The notes below the pieces were generated by a model that was given only the letters and a program-made list of their open reading frames with translations, made no database searches and had not been told where the DNA came from. A DNA stretch of 64,000 nucleotides from Paenibacillus eucommiae (lineage in GTDB: Bacteria > Bacillota > Bacilli > Paenibacillales > NBRC-103111), in contig NZ_JAGGLB010000011.1 in the NCBI RefSeq assembly GCF_017874215.1, positions 124,001-188,000 of the forward strand. Reading direction: 5' to 3'. This document shows, in pieces, positions 25,822-36,700 of this stretch (the stretch's first letter is position 1; every line of letters starts with the position of its first letter). A program made the position numbers and the translations under genes.

Positions 25822-27432
25822 TTACAGGCCCGACCGGCTCAAGATTTTTTGAAAATTGCCGCCGAAAATGAGCTTTTTGTCCTCAAGCGGGAGGTTGGCA
25901 TAGGCCAGCCAGCCAACCTGCGGCCGCGGATCCCTCATGGACGAGTCTGTACCAAACAGTACTTTCTCCGCACCAACCTCAGCGGTCAAATATTCAATAA
26001 CGCCCAGCGTAACGGATGTATAGGTGAGCTGGATAGATACATGAGGGTGTCTTTTCGCTACTTCCGCATACTTCACAGCGATATCGAACGATCTTCCGCC
26101 ATGATCCATAAAAATGCTGATTTCCGGATACAGGCTGGCCAGCGTGTCTATCTGATCCATATAATCCTCATCCGATTGCTGGCCCGGATCGACCAGGGCG
26201 TAAAGCCGCAGGCTGTTCCCCAATTTCCACCAAGGCTCATACAGTTTAGCAGTATATGGAATTCTTTCATTAAAGTAATAAGGCTTCATGCCTTTAAATC
26301 GTTTCTGCAGATGCCATTTTCTCGCTTCTGTTTCAACATCTTCGCCGTAATTAGGATCTATTCGCACATAGGCTTCCACTTCGTCAGGATATCGGTCTCT
26401 TGCCAGTTCCGCAATTTGGTTTCCAGCCGCCGTGTCGCCGCCATTCACACCAACCCAGGGTGCGACGGACATCTTTGAAATTCCGATGGACCGGTACAGC
26501 TCCACCATAGGATCGATATCACCACCGATCATAGGCCAGCCGCTGCCTGTTCCTGCGTGATCCTCAATAATATGCGTATGGGAATCGAGAACCGGAACCA
26601 GGATCGGCAAACCGCGGGAAGCTCTTGCCGTTATTTCATCCTGCTCCGGCATCGCCGCTGCCGGGGGCTTTACGCCTAATAATGCGGACAAATTCCCGCC
26701 GGCAATCTTCATCTTGGCTTCATCCGGAATTCTCGCATAATCAATAAAAGCTCTCCCGGCTCCTGGGCTTTTGAAAGGCATGCCGCTTCCAAACAGCAGC
26801 TGATCGGCGCCAAAGCGCTGATAGGTATACTCGATAAATTCATTCGCCTGCAAAGTTGACATTTCAACATACAAATTTGCAAACCGGTCCAGAATCGGGA
26901 AGAGCCGTCGTTCCTGCCCCCACGCCAAATTGTGAAGAATGACCCGCAGGTCGGGATGTCGCTGCAGGAGGCCTGCTACACGTTCCCACTCATATTCATT
27001 CATCATGTAATTCGCTTCTTGCGCATCCATAATAAGAGGAATTTGAGCCTGCGACAGCGCAGAGCATAATCGTTCTGTCGTCCAGGAGTCCAAGTTGAAA
27101 GCATGTGATCCTTGAAAAATTTTTGCGGCTTTGATATGGTGCAGCTGCATTTCGGAAATTAGCTCATCCGGAGACATAAAGTCGCCTACATGCTCAGGCA
27201 GCACGGCCCAGCAGCCAAATAATCTTGGACTCTTCGCTAATTCCTGCTCCAATAAACGGTTGCCATACATCGGCGCGTGTGTTTTGGATAAGCCGTGATA
27301 AACAAGTGCGCCGGCTATACCCGTCCTTTCCATTTCAGCAAGTATATCCTCTGTGCGCCACATCTGCAGCGGATGCTTGTAGCCCATTCGGCCGACTTGA
27401 ACATTACAATCGAAAAATTGCAGCCCTTCCAT
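25822..27432 (-). CDS. Double-domain amidohydrolase family 2 protein
   Basis: 536 residues made of two amidohydrolase-2 barrels in tandem. The second (about 277-536) has a complete metal site: H285/H287 in DSHTH, IFMDHGGRSFD and FGTDSSMRDP. The first (1 to about 255) keeps the fold and the LHNLAWGQ block. At the HxH position it has D8-C-N-V-Q, and FGSGMPF replaces FGTD. It is probably not catalytic. Single-domain enzymes of about 270-300 residues are usual, so the fusion is unusual. Role likely lactone or acid hydrolysis or decarboxylation in the pathway of this operon. Confidence 0.85.
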   Translation of the reverse strand: MEGLQFFDCNVQVGRMGYKHPLQMWRTEDILAEMERTGIAGALVYHGLSKTHAPMYGNRLLEQELAKSPRLFGCWAVLPEHVGDFMSPDELISEMQLHHIKAAKIFQGSHAFNLDSWTTERLCSALSQAQIPLIMDAQEANYMMNEYEWERVAGLLQRHPDLRVILHNLAWGQERRLFPILDRFANLYVEMSTLQANEFIEYTYQRFGADQLLFGSGMPFKSPGAGRAFIDYARIPDEAKMKIAGGNLSALLGVKPPAAAMPEQDEITARASRGLPILVPVLDSHTHIIEDHAGTGSGWPMIGGDIDPMVELYRSIGISKMSVAPWVGVNGGDTAAGNQIAELARDRYPDEVEAYVRIDPNYGEDVETEARKWHLQKRFKGMKPYYFNERIPYTAKLYEPWWKLGNSLRLYALVDPGQQSDEDYMDQIDTLASLYPEISIFMDHGGRSFDIAVKYAEVAKRHPHVSIQLTYTSVTLGVIEYLTAEVGAEKVLFGTDSSMRDPRPQVGWLAYANLPLEDKKLIFGGNFQKILSRSGL

Positions 27433-27479
27433 CCAACCTCACTCCCGTAATCAAAATGATAATGCTGAGCTTATTCCTT

Positions 27480-28355
27480 TTATTCCTTGATCGCACCTAT
27501 CATAACCCCCTTGACGAAGTACTTTTGCAGGAAAGGATACAGCAGAATAATAGGACCGGAGGCGACAATGATGGTAGCATATTTAATCGTAGCCCCAACC
27601 GATGCTTTATTGTTGGCAGTAATGCCTGTCAGCATCTGCTCCGTATTGTTGTTCACCAATATTTCTCTCATGATCAGCTGCAAGGGATACAGCTCACGGC
27701 TGCGAATGTAAATGACCGCACTAAACCATGAATTCCAATGAGAAACACCGTAAAATAAGATCATAACTGCAACCACCGGCAGCGATAGCGGCAAAACAAT
27801 TCTGAATAAAACCGTAAAATCATTCGCGCCATCCAGCTTCGCCGATTCCTCCAAGCTTACAGGAATGGCCTGAAACGCGGTGCGCATAATGATAAAATTA
27901 AATGTGCTCATCGCCGCCGGCAAAATCAAGGCCCATATACTATCCAGCAAACCAAGCCCGGTCACAAGCAAATATGTGGGAACTAAACCGCCGCTGAAAA
28001 ACATGGAGAATACGATAAGAAACATGAGCGGGGTTTTGAGCATCACATTGCTTCTGGATAGGGCATAGGCCGTGAAGGATGTCATAATAATATTAAGCGT
28101 AGTTCCGACAATCACAATAAATAACGTATTTAAATAACCGCTGCGGATAGTCGGATTGGCAAACACAGCTTTGTAGGCCTCAATATTAAATCCTGTTGGA
28201 AACCAGATCAATCCTCTTTGCTGCGTCACCCATACCGGATCTCCCACAGAAGCTACAAGCACGTACCAGAATGGATAAAGCGTAGCAAACATCAGTAGCA
28301 GCAATAATATTACATTGGCTGTATCAAATACTCGTCCTCCGACCGTTGGTTTCAT
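27480..28355 (-). CDS. Carbohydrate ABC transporter permease, YtcP type
   Basis: 291 residues with six helices. EAA-loop LEESAKLDGANDFTVLFRIV then LPLSLP; ends FVKGVMIGAIKE. The ATG at 28355 is preceded by GGAGGGG. Partner of the permease just upstream (15-base gap) and of the lipoprotein at 29433-31043. ATPase absent, as elsewhere in this window. Confidence 0.92.
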   Translation of the reverse strand: MKPTVGGRVFDTANVILLLLLMFATLYPFWYVLVASVGDPVWVTQQRGLIWFPTGFNIEAYKAVFANPTIRSGYLNTLFIVIVGTTLNIIMTSFTAYALSRSNVMLKTPLMFLIVFSMFFSGGLVPTYLLVTGLGLLDSIWALILPAAMSTFNFIIMRTAFQAIPVSLEESAKLDGANDFTVLFRIVLPLSLPVVAVMILFYGVSHWNSWFSAVIYIRSRELYPLQLIMREILVNNNTEQMLTGITANNKASVGATIKYATIIVASGPIILLYPFLQKYFVKGVMIGAIKE

Positions 28356-28370
28356 CACAGGTTCCCCTCC

Positions 28371-29333
28371 TTACCATAGCTTCGTATCCGTTAGTCGCTT
28401 GCTGAAGGAATTCGCTGCTATAAGCAAACCGAAATTAATGACGGAATTAAACAGCCCGATTGCCGTACTATAACTGAAATCCGCCTGCAGAAGCCCTTTT
28501 CGGTACACATAACTTCCTATAACATCTGCTGTTTCGTACGTAGACGTATTGTAGAGCAGCAGAATTTTATCCGTATTAACCGACATGATATTGCCAATCT
28601 GCAAGATCAATAAAATAATAATCGTCGGTAGCATGCCTGGAATCGTAATGTGAACCGTCTGCTTCCAGCGGTTAGCGCCATCCACTTTAGCTGCTTCATA
28701 AAGAGAGGGATCTATATTGGCAATCGTCGCCAAGTAAATAATCGAGCCCCAGCCTACATTTTGCCAGATGCCAGACCCGATAAAAATCGTACGAAACCAT
28801 CCGGGCTCCACTAAATAGGCTAATTTCTCAAACCCAAACATCACCAGCACATTATTAATCAATCCATCCCGAGCGAGGAAATCGACCATCATGCCTGCAA
28901 CAACGACAATGGAAATAAAATACGGCAAATAAGTGACTGTCTGGACAACGCGTTTAAACCATATGGTTCTGAGTTCGTTTAACAATAGCGCAAGAACAAT
29001 CGGAGCGGTGAAAGCAAAGATGAGATCATAGAAGCTTAGCAGCAGCGTGTTACGTACCAGTCTCCAGAAGTAAAAGCTGTTAAAGAAATCCTGAAAATGC
29101 TTGAAGCCGACCCAAGGACTATTCAACATGCCCCTGGCGGGAAAATAATCCTTAAAAGCAATTTGAACGCCATACATCGGAAAATAATGAAAAACCGCGT
29201 AATAAATGACAGCAGGCAACACCATCAAATAAATATATCTGTTTATCTTCAAGTCCCGCATCAATTCGGTAAAGAACGTTCTTCGCCGCCCTGGAACGCG
29301 GATGCTGTGAAGTGGCTCTGGCGCAGCAGACAT
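28371..29333 (-). CDS. Carbohydrate ABC transporter permease, LplB type
   Basis: 320 residues. Signature FPMYGVQIAFKDYFPARGML near the N-terminus and EAA-loop LYEAAKVDGANRWKQTVHIT. It forms the channel with the downstream permease. Preceded by GAGGTC. Located second in the nine-gene operon, behind the binding lipoprotein. Confidence 0.92.
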   Translation of the reverse strand: MSAAPEPLHSIRVPGRRRTFFTELMRDLKINRYIYLMVLPAVIYYAVFHYFPMYGVQIAFKDYFPARGMLNSPWVGFKHFQDFFNSFYFWRLVRNTLLLSFYDLIFAFTAPIVLALLLNELRTIWFKRVVQTVTYLPYFISIVVVAGMMVDFLARDGLINNVLVMFGFEKLAYLVEPGWFRTIFIGSGIWQNVGWGSIIYLATIANIDPSLYEAAKVDGANRWKQTVHITIPGMLPTIIILLILQIGNIMSVNTDKILLLYNTSTYETADVIGSYVYRKGLLQADFSYSTAIGLFNSVINFGLLIAANSFSKRLTDTKLW

Positions 29334-29432
29334 AAATATGACCTCGCTTATTTAGCAGTATCGCTCTGTCGTGCGGAACTAGGAACCGTTCACGCCTTAA
29401 CAATCCGCACGACACGAGCGTCATGAATTTAA

Positions 29433-31043
29433 TTAATTGGCTTGTGAACGATCGTAAGCAGCCTGCTGAATTTGAATCGCTTCTTCAATATTCATTCTTT
29501 TTAATGTAGCGATATATTCGTCAAACTTGTCGAGGGATTCCGCACCAATAATGAATTTATTCGTCATTTCTACTCGGTAAGTCTCGAGATCGGTCATAAT
29601 GACGCTGTACCTGGCTTGTTCTTCTGCAGTCATATAGATGGTCGGCATCAACTTACTGAAATCCGCCTTGGTCCACTGTGCCTGCGCTTCTTTTTGTTCC
29701 ACTAATGTATTGTATTGGGAGTAGCCGTCAGCATCAAATTCAAATGGACCAAAGCTGCCCATAACCGAATATTCGGACAGTGCTTCTCCTACTGTCAATC
29801 CTTTCGGATTTTTCATTATGAGATCAGTAAAGGTTGGCTTCCCGTCAACCATCGTATAGCTTTCGCCCTCGATACCAAAATTGTACAGCAAGTGTCCTTC
29901 TTCACCGTAAGCGTAATCAAGCCATGCGGCAATTTTCTCCGGATCCTTGGCTGATGTGGTAATAGCTGCTCCTTGTCCATAAAAAATCGGATCATGATTG
30001 GCCACGGCCTTACCGTCTTTTTCGATTGTTGGGAACGGAGCGCCGACTAATTTAAATTTCGGATCCTGATCCTTCATCAGATTCATGTATTTGCCCAGAT
30101 TTCCGCCAAGCCAACCGGTAAACGATCCGAGCTGATTGCCCGTTACTTTCGCATCCTGCAATTTGGCGTCAACGGTCATATAATCTTTATCGATTAAGCC
30201 ATCCTTGTACCATTTATTCATCAATGTCAGGAAATCTTTATACTGGGGTTCATACGGGCCGAATTTAACCTTGCCATTGTCTTGAAAGAAGCTGTAGGTA
30301 ATGCCAAAAGCACCAATAAATGCAAAGCTGTACTCCATATTCCCGACATTATAGTGGAAGGGGATTTCATCCTTTAACTGGTTGCCGTTCGGGTCGCCAT
30401 CCCGGAAAGCAATCAGAACCTTCTCCCACTCATCCAGGGTAGTCGGCACCTGCAAATTGAGTTTCTCAAGCCAATCTCCACGCAGCATTGGGCCATTGAA
30501 AACCGTAAGCCGTGGATCATCTCCAAGAAGGGGGAATACAAAGATATTGCCATCAGCACTCATGACATCCCTCTTGATGTATGGCCTCTCTTTAAACAAC
30601 TTGGCCAGATTCGGAGCATGCTCTTCGATCAGTTCATTGAGCCGCAGAATCTTCCCTTCACTAATGGATTTATCCGGAAAGCTGGACGACCATGTGTGGA
30701 AGATGACATCCGGAAGCTTGCCCGACACCATCATCAGGTTAAATTGGTCTGCGTCATGTCCTTCCGGTGGATGCTGAAACTCTACCTTCGTTCCTGTAAT
30801 CTTTTCCATTTCTTTGTACATGGCAACTTCACTGTTGTTGGTTAATGTGCTTGAAGCCTTGGACACCCAATACGTCATCGATTTCGGATATTTCTCGGCG
30901 TCCGGTGAAGCAGTTCCTTTCTGCTTCACATCATTTCCCTCTACTTTTGAATTGTCTCCGCTGTTATTGCTTTTGCTGCATGCCGCGACTAGCAGCAGCA
31001 AGGATACCATGACGATGAGCATCGTCTTCCTTTTCCTCTTCAT
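29433..31043 (-). CDS. Extracellular solute-binding lipoprotein of sugar ABC transporter
   Basis: 536 residues. Start at ATG 31043 (GGGAGGA site) rather than the upstream in-frame start. Signal peptide LIVMVSLLLLVAAC is a clear lipobox with Cys for lipidation. The body contains KLPDVIFHTWSSSFPDKSIS and other features of large (over 500 residues) LipO-type oligosaccharide-binding proteins. First gene of the operon; its promoter region is duplicated upstream of the lyase operon, which suggests that this protein binds the lyase products. Confidence 0.93.
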   Translation of the reverse strand: MKRKRKTMLIVMVSLLLLVAACSKSNNSGDNSKVEGNDVKQKGTASPDAEKYPKSMTYWVSKASSTLTNNSEVAMYKEMEKITGTKVEFQHPPEGHDADQFNLMMVSGKLPDVIFHTWSSSFPDKSISEGKILRLNELIEEHAPNLAKLFKERPYIKRDVMSADGNIFVFPLLGDDPRLTVFNGPMLRGDWLEKLNLQVPTTLDEWEKVLIAFRDGDPNGNQLKDEIPFHYNVGNMEYSFAFIGAFGITYSFFQDNGKVKFGPYEPQYKDFLTLMNKWYKDGLIDKDYMTVDAKLQDAKVTGNQLGSFTGWLGGNLGKYMNLMKDQDPKFKLVGAPFPTIEKDGKAVANHDPIFYGQGAAITTSAKDPEKIAAWLDYAYGEEGHLLYNFGIEGESYTMVDGKPTFTDLIMKNPKGLTVGEALSEYSVMGSFGPFEFDADGYSQYNTLVEQKEAQAQWTKADFSKLMPTIYMTAEEQARYSVIMTDLETYRVEMTNKFIIGAESLDKFDEYIATLKRMNIEEAIQIQQAAYDRSQAN

Positions 31044-31087
31044 GCATAAATCCTCCCTTTTGATTTTCAATTAGGCCACCCAACTCA

Positions 31088-31187
31088 GACTATACAAGGA
31101 ATTTGCATAAGAGCATATAGTACACTTTAGTGATTTGATATTCAAACTAAGCATCTGCTGATATCTTGTTTAATGAAAAGCTATCCG
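31088..31187 (-). promoter_or_regulatory. Duplicated promoter/operator region, copy 1
   Basis: On the minus strand: -35 TTGAAT (31140-31145), 17-base spacer, -10 TACTAT (31117-31122). Upstream of the -35 is a conserved block GATAGCTTTTCATTAA and AGATATC-GCAG. The whole stretch is highly similar to 44519-44625. It drives the operon that starts at 31043. The shared upstream block is a good candidate for the binding site of the neighbouring AraC regulator. Confidence 0.75.
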
Positions 31188-31189
31188 TT

Positions 31190-33517
31190 TTAAATATGTG
31201 TCTCTCGATCCAGCAGTTCTCTATACTTTCCGGGCGGTACGCCTTCATATTTCTTAAAGAAACGAATAAATCCAACGACATTGGCATAACCAATCCTTCC
31301 AGCGATATCCGCCATTGTGAGGGTGTGATTGGCCAACATTTTTTTTGCTTCATTCATCCTCACATTAGCGATATACTCCTTTATGTTGTGATGACTGTGT
31401 TTTTTGAAAAAAGAAGACAAATACTGAGGAGACATTTGAAAATGTTCAGCCATGGACGATAAGCTCAAATTGCCATCATGATAATGCTGATCGATATACC
31501 GGGTAATTTTGAAATAAAGCCTGTCGCCATGACCCGTTTTTTCTTTACCGGCATAACTGCAGATCGACCTGTACATCTCCTTGGTTTTCAAAAGCATTTC
31601 TTCTGCAGTAGCACAAGCGGCCAAATCTTTGACCGGGTCCACAGCATACTCCACCCGGTCCTGCTTGCTTACATTCAGCCCATTCATTACTTTAACGAAT
31701 GTGCCCAGCAGATCGAAGAACAGAAACTTGCCCATCTCCGGTGACAGGCTGCCCGAACGTATATTGGCCTCGTAGATTTGATCGACCAGGTTTTCCACAT
31801 TCGTGTAATCGCCGTCTCTGGCATAATTGATCAACTGCGCTTCGGTTTCCAGAGGGTAATGATAGTAATATTGCTGCAGATCGGCAAACTCATCATCATA
31901 AATAATGACACCAGATCCATAGATCAGCCGGTAATCCAGTGCCATTACCGCTTCGCCGTAGCATCTTCCCAATTCTTCAATCCCACGGTGGATCTGGCTG
32001 ACGCCAATCGTAATTTTCATTTTAAAACGCTGCTCGATTATGTCTTTCATTTTCTCGATTGAAGCATTTCTTCGTTGGCCGTTTTCTTCACCCGGCTCGG
32101 CATAATTACACAAAACGGCCAGCCGATTACGGTCCAGCTCGACGATACATACTTGTCCCCAGATCAAATCCGCGCTTAGATTAGTCAGCACAAATCTGAC
32201 CAATGCCCACTCCTTTTCCGAATCGGCGATTGTAAACTGTGCAGAATCATGTATATCCATAATGATCGTACTGAAATTGTCATATTGAATGTTAACATCC
32301 ATAAATTTGAGGGAGTCTTCATTCAACGCCGGTATCTCGATATGCCCTTTGATCAGTCTTGAAAGAAAATTCGCTTTAATGACGGGAGTATGCTCGGATA
32401 ACGTTTGACTTAAGCGGTTTTTTTCGGCAAATGAACTCATGAACGATTCTTTAATGAAGTCAAACTCGTTGCTGTTCTGCTTCGGAATATGTTTATTATC
32501 CTGCATGATGGTGCTGACTACGTCACGAATGGGACTGTAGCTGCGAAAGGCAAGGATATACGCGGCAATTGCGCCGGCTATCAAACAAATCAGCAGAAGC
32601 ATCAGGGCCAGATTCTTTAATTTATACACCTGCTCTAATACGATCTGTTTCGGCGCAACAGAAATATATTTCCATCCGTTATTGCCAGCTGTATAGGAAA
32701 GCATCAGTGCTTCGCCATTACGCTTAAATTCGTGATAACCAGTTTCATTTTCCAGCTGCGATAACCATTCTTCGTCCAGCCTTCCGTCATTTACATTGGA
32801 AATGATAACCTGCTGGTGATCATCAACGATGTAAATTTCCCCATTATTGATCTTCTCAATCTGACCTATTAACCGTTCAAATTCCTCTTCCTTGATCAGC
32901 ACGGCCATATAACCTTTGACTCCTGATCTCTCCCCTACTGGAAGCGATTGCACATAAGTAAATAATTGTTTTTGGCCATTCCCATCCTTCACCGGGGTGT
33001 CAGGAAAATATGCTTTGAATTTGCTGCCGGAAAACATTTCGTTTTGGATCCATTCGCTGTTTTTTTCCTTGTAGACAAGAATTTTATCAAAAAATGTTTG
33101 TGAATCGGATTTGCCTGTTGCTGTCAGGATGGTTTCCGTATTTTTAAAGTATATAAATAGATCACCAATGATGCTGCTTGTATTTCTTACGTTTTTCAGC
33201 TCTTTCATAATCTCTACAAAATTCAATTGCTTGCTTACATAATCGTCTCTGCCATCGCTTAAGGCCCACTGAACCTTCGGATTTAAGGCTATTTGCAGCG
33301 TCATTTTATCGATTTCGTTTAACCGGCTTTCCGCTACCAGCTTAACCTGCTCCAGCAATCCCAAATTAGCCCGATTCGAATTATCGATCAAAGCCTTCTC
33401 TGACTGTTGAAATAAAAAAATAGCTATGACTACAGGAAGAAGCAGGATGGAAACATAAGAAAGCAGGATCGTAAAAAATATGCCGCTTCTTCGATTCGTT
33501 TTTCGCAGCCATCTCAT
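31190..33517 (-). CDS. AraC-family transcriptional regulator with membrane sensor domain
   Basis: About 775 residues. First helix IFFTILLSYVSILLLPVVIAIFLF, an extracellular sensor to about residue 300, then helix LALMLLLICLIAGAIAAYIL. A cytoplasmic GGDEF-like/linker region follows. The C-terminal AraC HTH pair is LSLSSMAEHFQMSPQYLSSFF and MADIAGRIGYANVVGFIRFF. The ATG at 33517 has AAGGGGGAA upstream and is preferred to the earlier start. It ends only 3 bases from the conserved promoter block of the operon it probably activates. Confidence 0.88.
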   Translation of the reverse strand: MRWLRKTNRRSGIFFTILLSYVSILLLPVVIAIFLFQQSEKALIDNSNRANLGLLEQVKLVAESRLNEIDKMTLQIALNPKVQWALSDGRDDYVSKQLNFVEIMKELKNVRNTSSIIGDLFIYFKNTETILTATGKSDSQTFFDKILVYKEKNSEWIQNEMFSGSKFKAYFPDTPVKDGNGQKQLFTYVQSLPVGERSGVKGYMAVLIKEEEFERLIGQIEKINNGEIYIVDDHQQVIISNVNDGRLDEEWLSQLENETGYHEFKRNGEALMLSYTAGNNGWKYISVAPKQIVLEQVYKLKNLALMLLLICLIAGAIAAYILAFRSYSPIRDVVSTIMQDNKHIPKQNSNEFDFIKESFMSSFAEKNRLSQTLSEHTPVIKANFLSRLIKGHIEIPALNEDSLKFMDVNIQYDNFSTIIMDIHDSAQFTIADSEKEWALVRFVLTNLSADLIWGQVCIVELDRNRLAVLCNYAEPGEENGQRRNASIEKMKDIIEQRFKMKITIGVSQIHRGIEELGRCYGEAVMALDYRLIYGSGVIIYDDEFADLQQYYYHYPLETEAQLINYARDGDYTNVENLVDQIYEANIRSGSLSPEMGKFLFFDLLGTFVKVMNGLNVSKQDRVEYAVDPVKDLAACATAEEMLLKTKEMYRSICSYAGKEKTGHGDRLYFKITRYIDQHYHDGNLSLSSMAEHFQMSPQYLSSFFKKHSHHNIKEYIANVRMNEAKKMLANHTLTMADIAGRIGYANVVGFIRFFKKYEGVPPGKYRELLDRETHI

Positions 33518-33657
33518 CCTGAATTCCCCCTTTCGTATAATAATCAATGGAAGCTAGCGGCAATTAATCAATTCGACAATGATTTGTGTTAATCCTTTTA
33601 TCCGCCTGTCGATTTATTGTGCATGGAAATCAATCAGATGGATAAGAAAGGGAACAA

Positions 33658-33681
33658 GGGAACCCGATGAATAAGGTTCCC
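33658..33681 (-). terminator. Terminator of the lyase operon
   Basis: GGGAACC and GGTTCCC arms around a 10-base loop, followed on the minus strand by TTGTTCCCTTTCTT. It lies 37 bases past the stop of the S-layer lyase at 33718. Confidence 0.65.
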
Positions 33682-33717
33682 TCTCCTTTCTATACTAATA
33701 TGCTCAAAATGCTCAAA

Positions 33718-36700
33718 CTAATTTACCCCAATCTTATATAAGTTCAGCAGATTATAGACCGCCTGGGCGCCTTCGGCCCGGGTCGTCATCCCTTGTGGAA
33801 TAAACCGGTTGTCTCCTCTTCCGGACACGAGGCCCAGTTTTTGAGCGAATGCCAACGCTTGACGCGCCCATTCACTTGCCTGATCCTGATCACTGAATTC
33901 CGCTATTGATGCCGCTTCAGCAGCCTTTTCCTGCTTCCATTCATAAGCACGAACGAGCATGACGGCCATTTCCTCACGGGATATCATGCGGTCGGGTGCG
34001 AAGGTGGCACCGTTCAAACCTTGGACAAGCCCCGCCTCTGCCGCTGCCGTTACATAGCCTGCATACCAGTCAGCAGCCTTCACATCCTCAAAGCTGCTTC
34101 CAGGCTTTTCTTCCAAATCCAAGGCCCGGGCGAGCAGAGCTGTAAATTCAGCACGAGTCATAAGGCGTGACGGTAAGAATTGCTCTGCACTCACACCGGC
34201 AACCAGGTGATGTGCTGCCATTTCCTTCAGCATGCGATGCGCCCAATGATTCGTTGGAACATCATGAAATTGTTTGTCCAATTGGACTACAACCACTTCG
34301 CCGGGTCCTGTCAGCAGGGCTTCGATTCGATCACCTGATACTTTGCCGCCTAAATATTCAAGCTCTCCGTTGTCTTGAATCCGATATACGCCAAGCAGTT
34401 GTTTGTCTGCTTCCGGATCGAACACAATGCTTATCGGCAGCGGAGGGTTAAACGTCTCATTTCTCTGCATACCGGACAGCAAGAATTGGTAAACCGGACT
34501 GGCTTCCGTCAACTCGGCTTTTGCTTGCTGGCCCGCCTGCGCGAGAGCCTGCTTTGCTTTGTCCCCCTGATCAGCAGATATGCTTATCAACAAATCGGTA
34601 AGGTCATCCTTGTTTGCATTCGTATTTAAACGTTGCAGCAATGCCTCGAACGCTTTGCTCGAAAGATGCAGCGTAATGCCACCTTGAACGATATCCAGCT
34701 CATTGGATTCGGCCCAAGTATCCCGGGAAATCGCTACCTCTGCATGACCTTCTTCTATGCGGAGGATTTGCCGCTTTCCGGACGGTTTCGTTGATGGTTT
34801 TGCAAGTGAAGGATCTGGCTGCTCACCATCTTTTGGGTTTCCATTCAGCTGATCCGATGGATTTCTGGAAGAATTCTCTGGCGGATTCTCATTCCCGCCT
34901 TGATTTCCAGGTGGACTGGCGACTGTGAAGTGAAGTGTGTATGTCTTTTGCGTAACATTGTCTTCAGCTGTTACCGTTATCGTGGTCGTCCCCGGAAGCG
35001 AACTTGCCGGATTCACAACAGCTGAGGCCCGTGAGTCGTCAGTAACAGCGATAACGGCTGGAACAATTTGTGTTCCGGCAGCAAGCTGTAGGGTGTACGC
35101 TTCAACTGATGAAGAGAAGCCCGTTACAGTTGCTCCGTTCACTTTCAGATCGCGCAGCAGCGCATTGCTTGCCTGCTCGCGAACCGTAACCTCGAAAGCA
35201 GCCGGAGCATAATAGCCATAAGTTGCCGAAATGACGGTAGTACCTGCCTTCAAGGCATGTACTTGCCCTGCAGCATCCACCGATGCCACATCCGGTGCGC
35301 TGCTTACAACAACAGACGAAGCCGTCACCTCGGTAAGCTCTTGTCCGTTAGATGCCCACACCTTGATTTGACCTTGTTCACCAACGGCCATCGTACTGCT
35401 TATTCCTGTCATTGTCAGCTCGCCATCTTCCAGCACGGTCAGCGAAACTTGAGCGGTCTTGCCTCCGAAACTGGCGGTAATGTCCGTTTGACCTGAGCCG
35501 GTCGCCGTCACTAGGCCATTGTCTACGGTAGCGGCTTGCGGGTTGCTGCTTTGCCATACTCCCGGCTCATAGGTCACATCAGTGACGGTCAGGTTGCTGT
35601 ATGCAGCGTTTGCAGTTAACTGTGCGGATTCACCTTTCACCAGCAGGAAATCATCCAGGTCTGCCTGCTCCGCACTTAATGTTACAGATTCCACAGCAGC
35701 TGCGGGATCGTCTTGTATGGTTACATTCGCTATCCGGAACGTATGCGCTCCAGTCCAACTGGTTGAGGGGTAAAACTTCAGCTTAGACGTTCCGTCCGGA
35801 TATACTTCAAATCCCGGTTCTCCATCGATCCGAATCATAGTTTTGCCGTTTTCATTGACAACATCTTCAATTTTATATCCATGGGATTGTCCGTCCGGGT
35901 GCGTTACGATCATATAACTGCCTTTGGCATCAAGCGGGACAGAAGCCGAGGTGACAAAAGCATTGTGCGATTGCATATTCGCTTTGCGGTACACTTCTTC
36001 TATGACTCCGGTAACAGCCCCGTCACCGTCTACTTGATCGTTCCCGTATTCAAGACGAGTACCGTCGATCAACATCATGTTGGTTACTACATCATTTTCC
36101 ATCCGAATGAAGCCCATTTTCCCGTAAAGCCGGATATCGCCCACGACCAGAGGTGTAGAATCCGTCCGCTGAGTGCTGAGGATAATGTCCTTCGTATCAC
36201 CATAAGTAATGGCAACCGCGACATCTCCTGCCTGCTCCGGGGTTAAGCGTTCCACATTCCCGATGCGGGCGGACGAACCGGCCGCGAATGGCTCCATAGC
36301 CGTAATGAAGGTGCTGCTCAGATTGGTGCCTTGACGGCGGACTACCATTTTGGGCATGGTATACAAATCAGCTTCATTGTTATTGTCCAGGTTGCTCGTT
36401 CTTGTCATGCGCAGCGATGGAGATTCCCCTATAAATAACTCGTTATTTCCTGGATCAACCAGACCGGTCAGCTTCATGCCTGCCAGATTGGTTCCGTTGT
36501 CGGACGTGGACAGCAGCAATTCATACTTGTTATCGCTGAGCGCTGCACGACTTACATTGCGTACGTTCGTATAGGCGTGCTCGTTGACGCCGCTTAATCC
36601 TGGAGGAGTAAGCTCCGATCCGGACGGCTGAAGGTCCAAGCCGCCTAAAGCCGTGAACGACGCATCGCGATTCGCGTCCCCCTGCAGCGTATACTCATGG

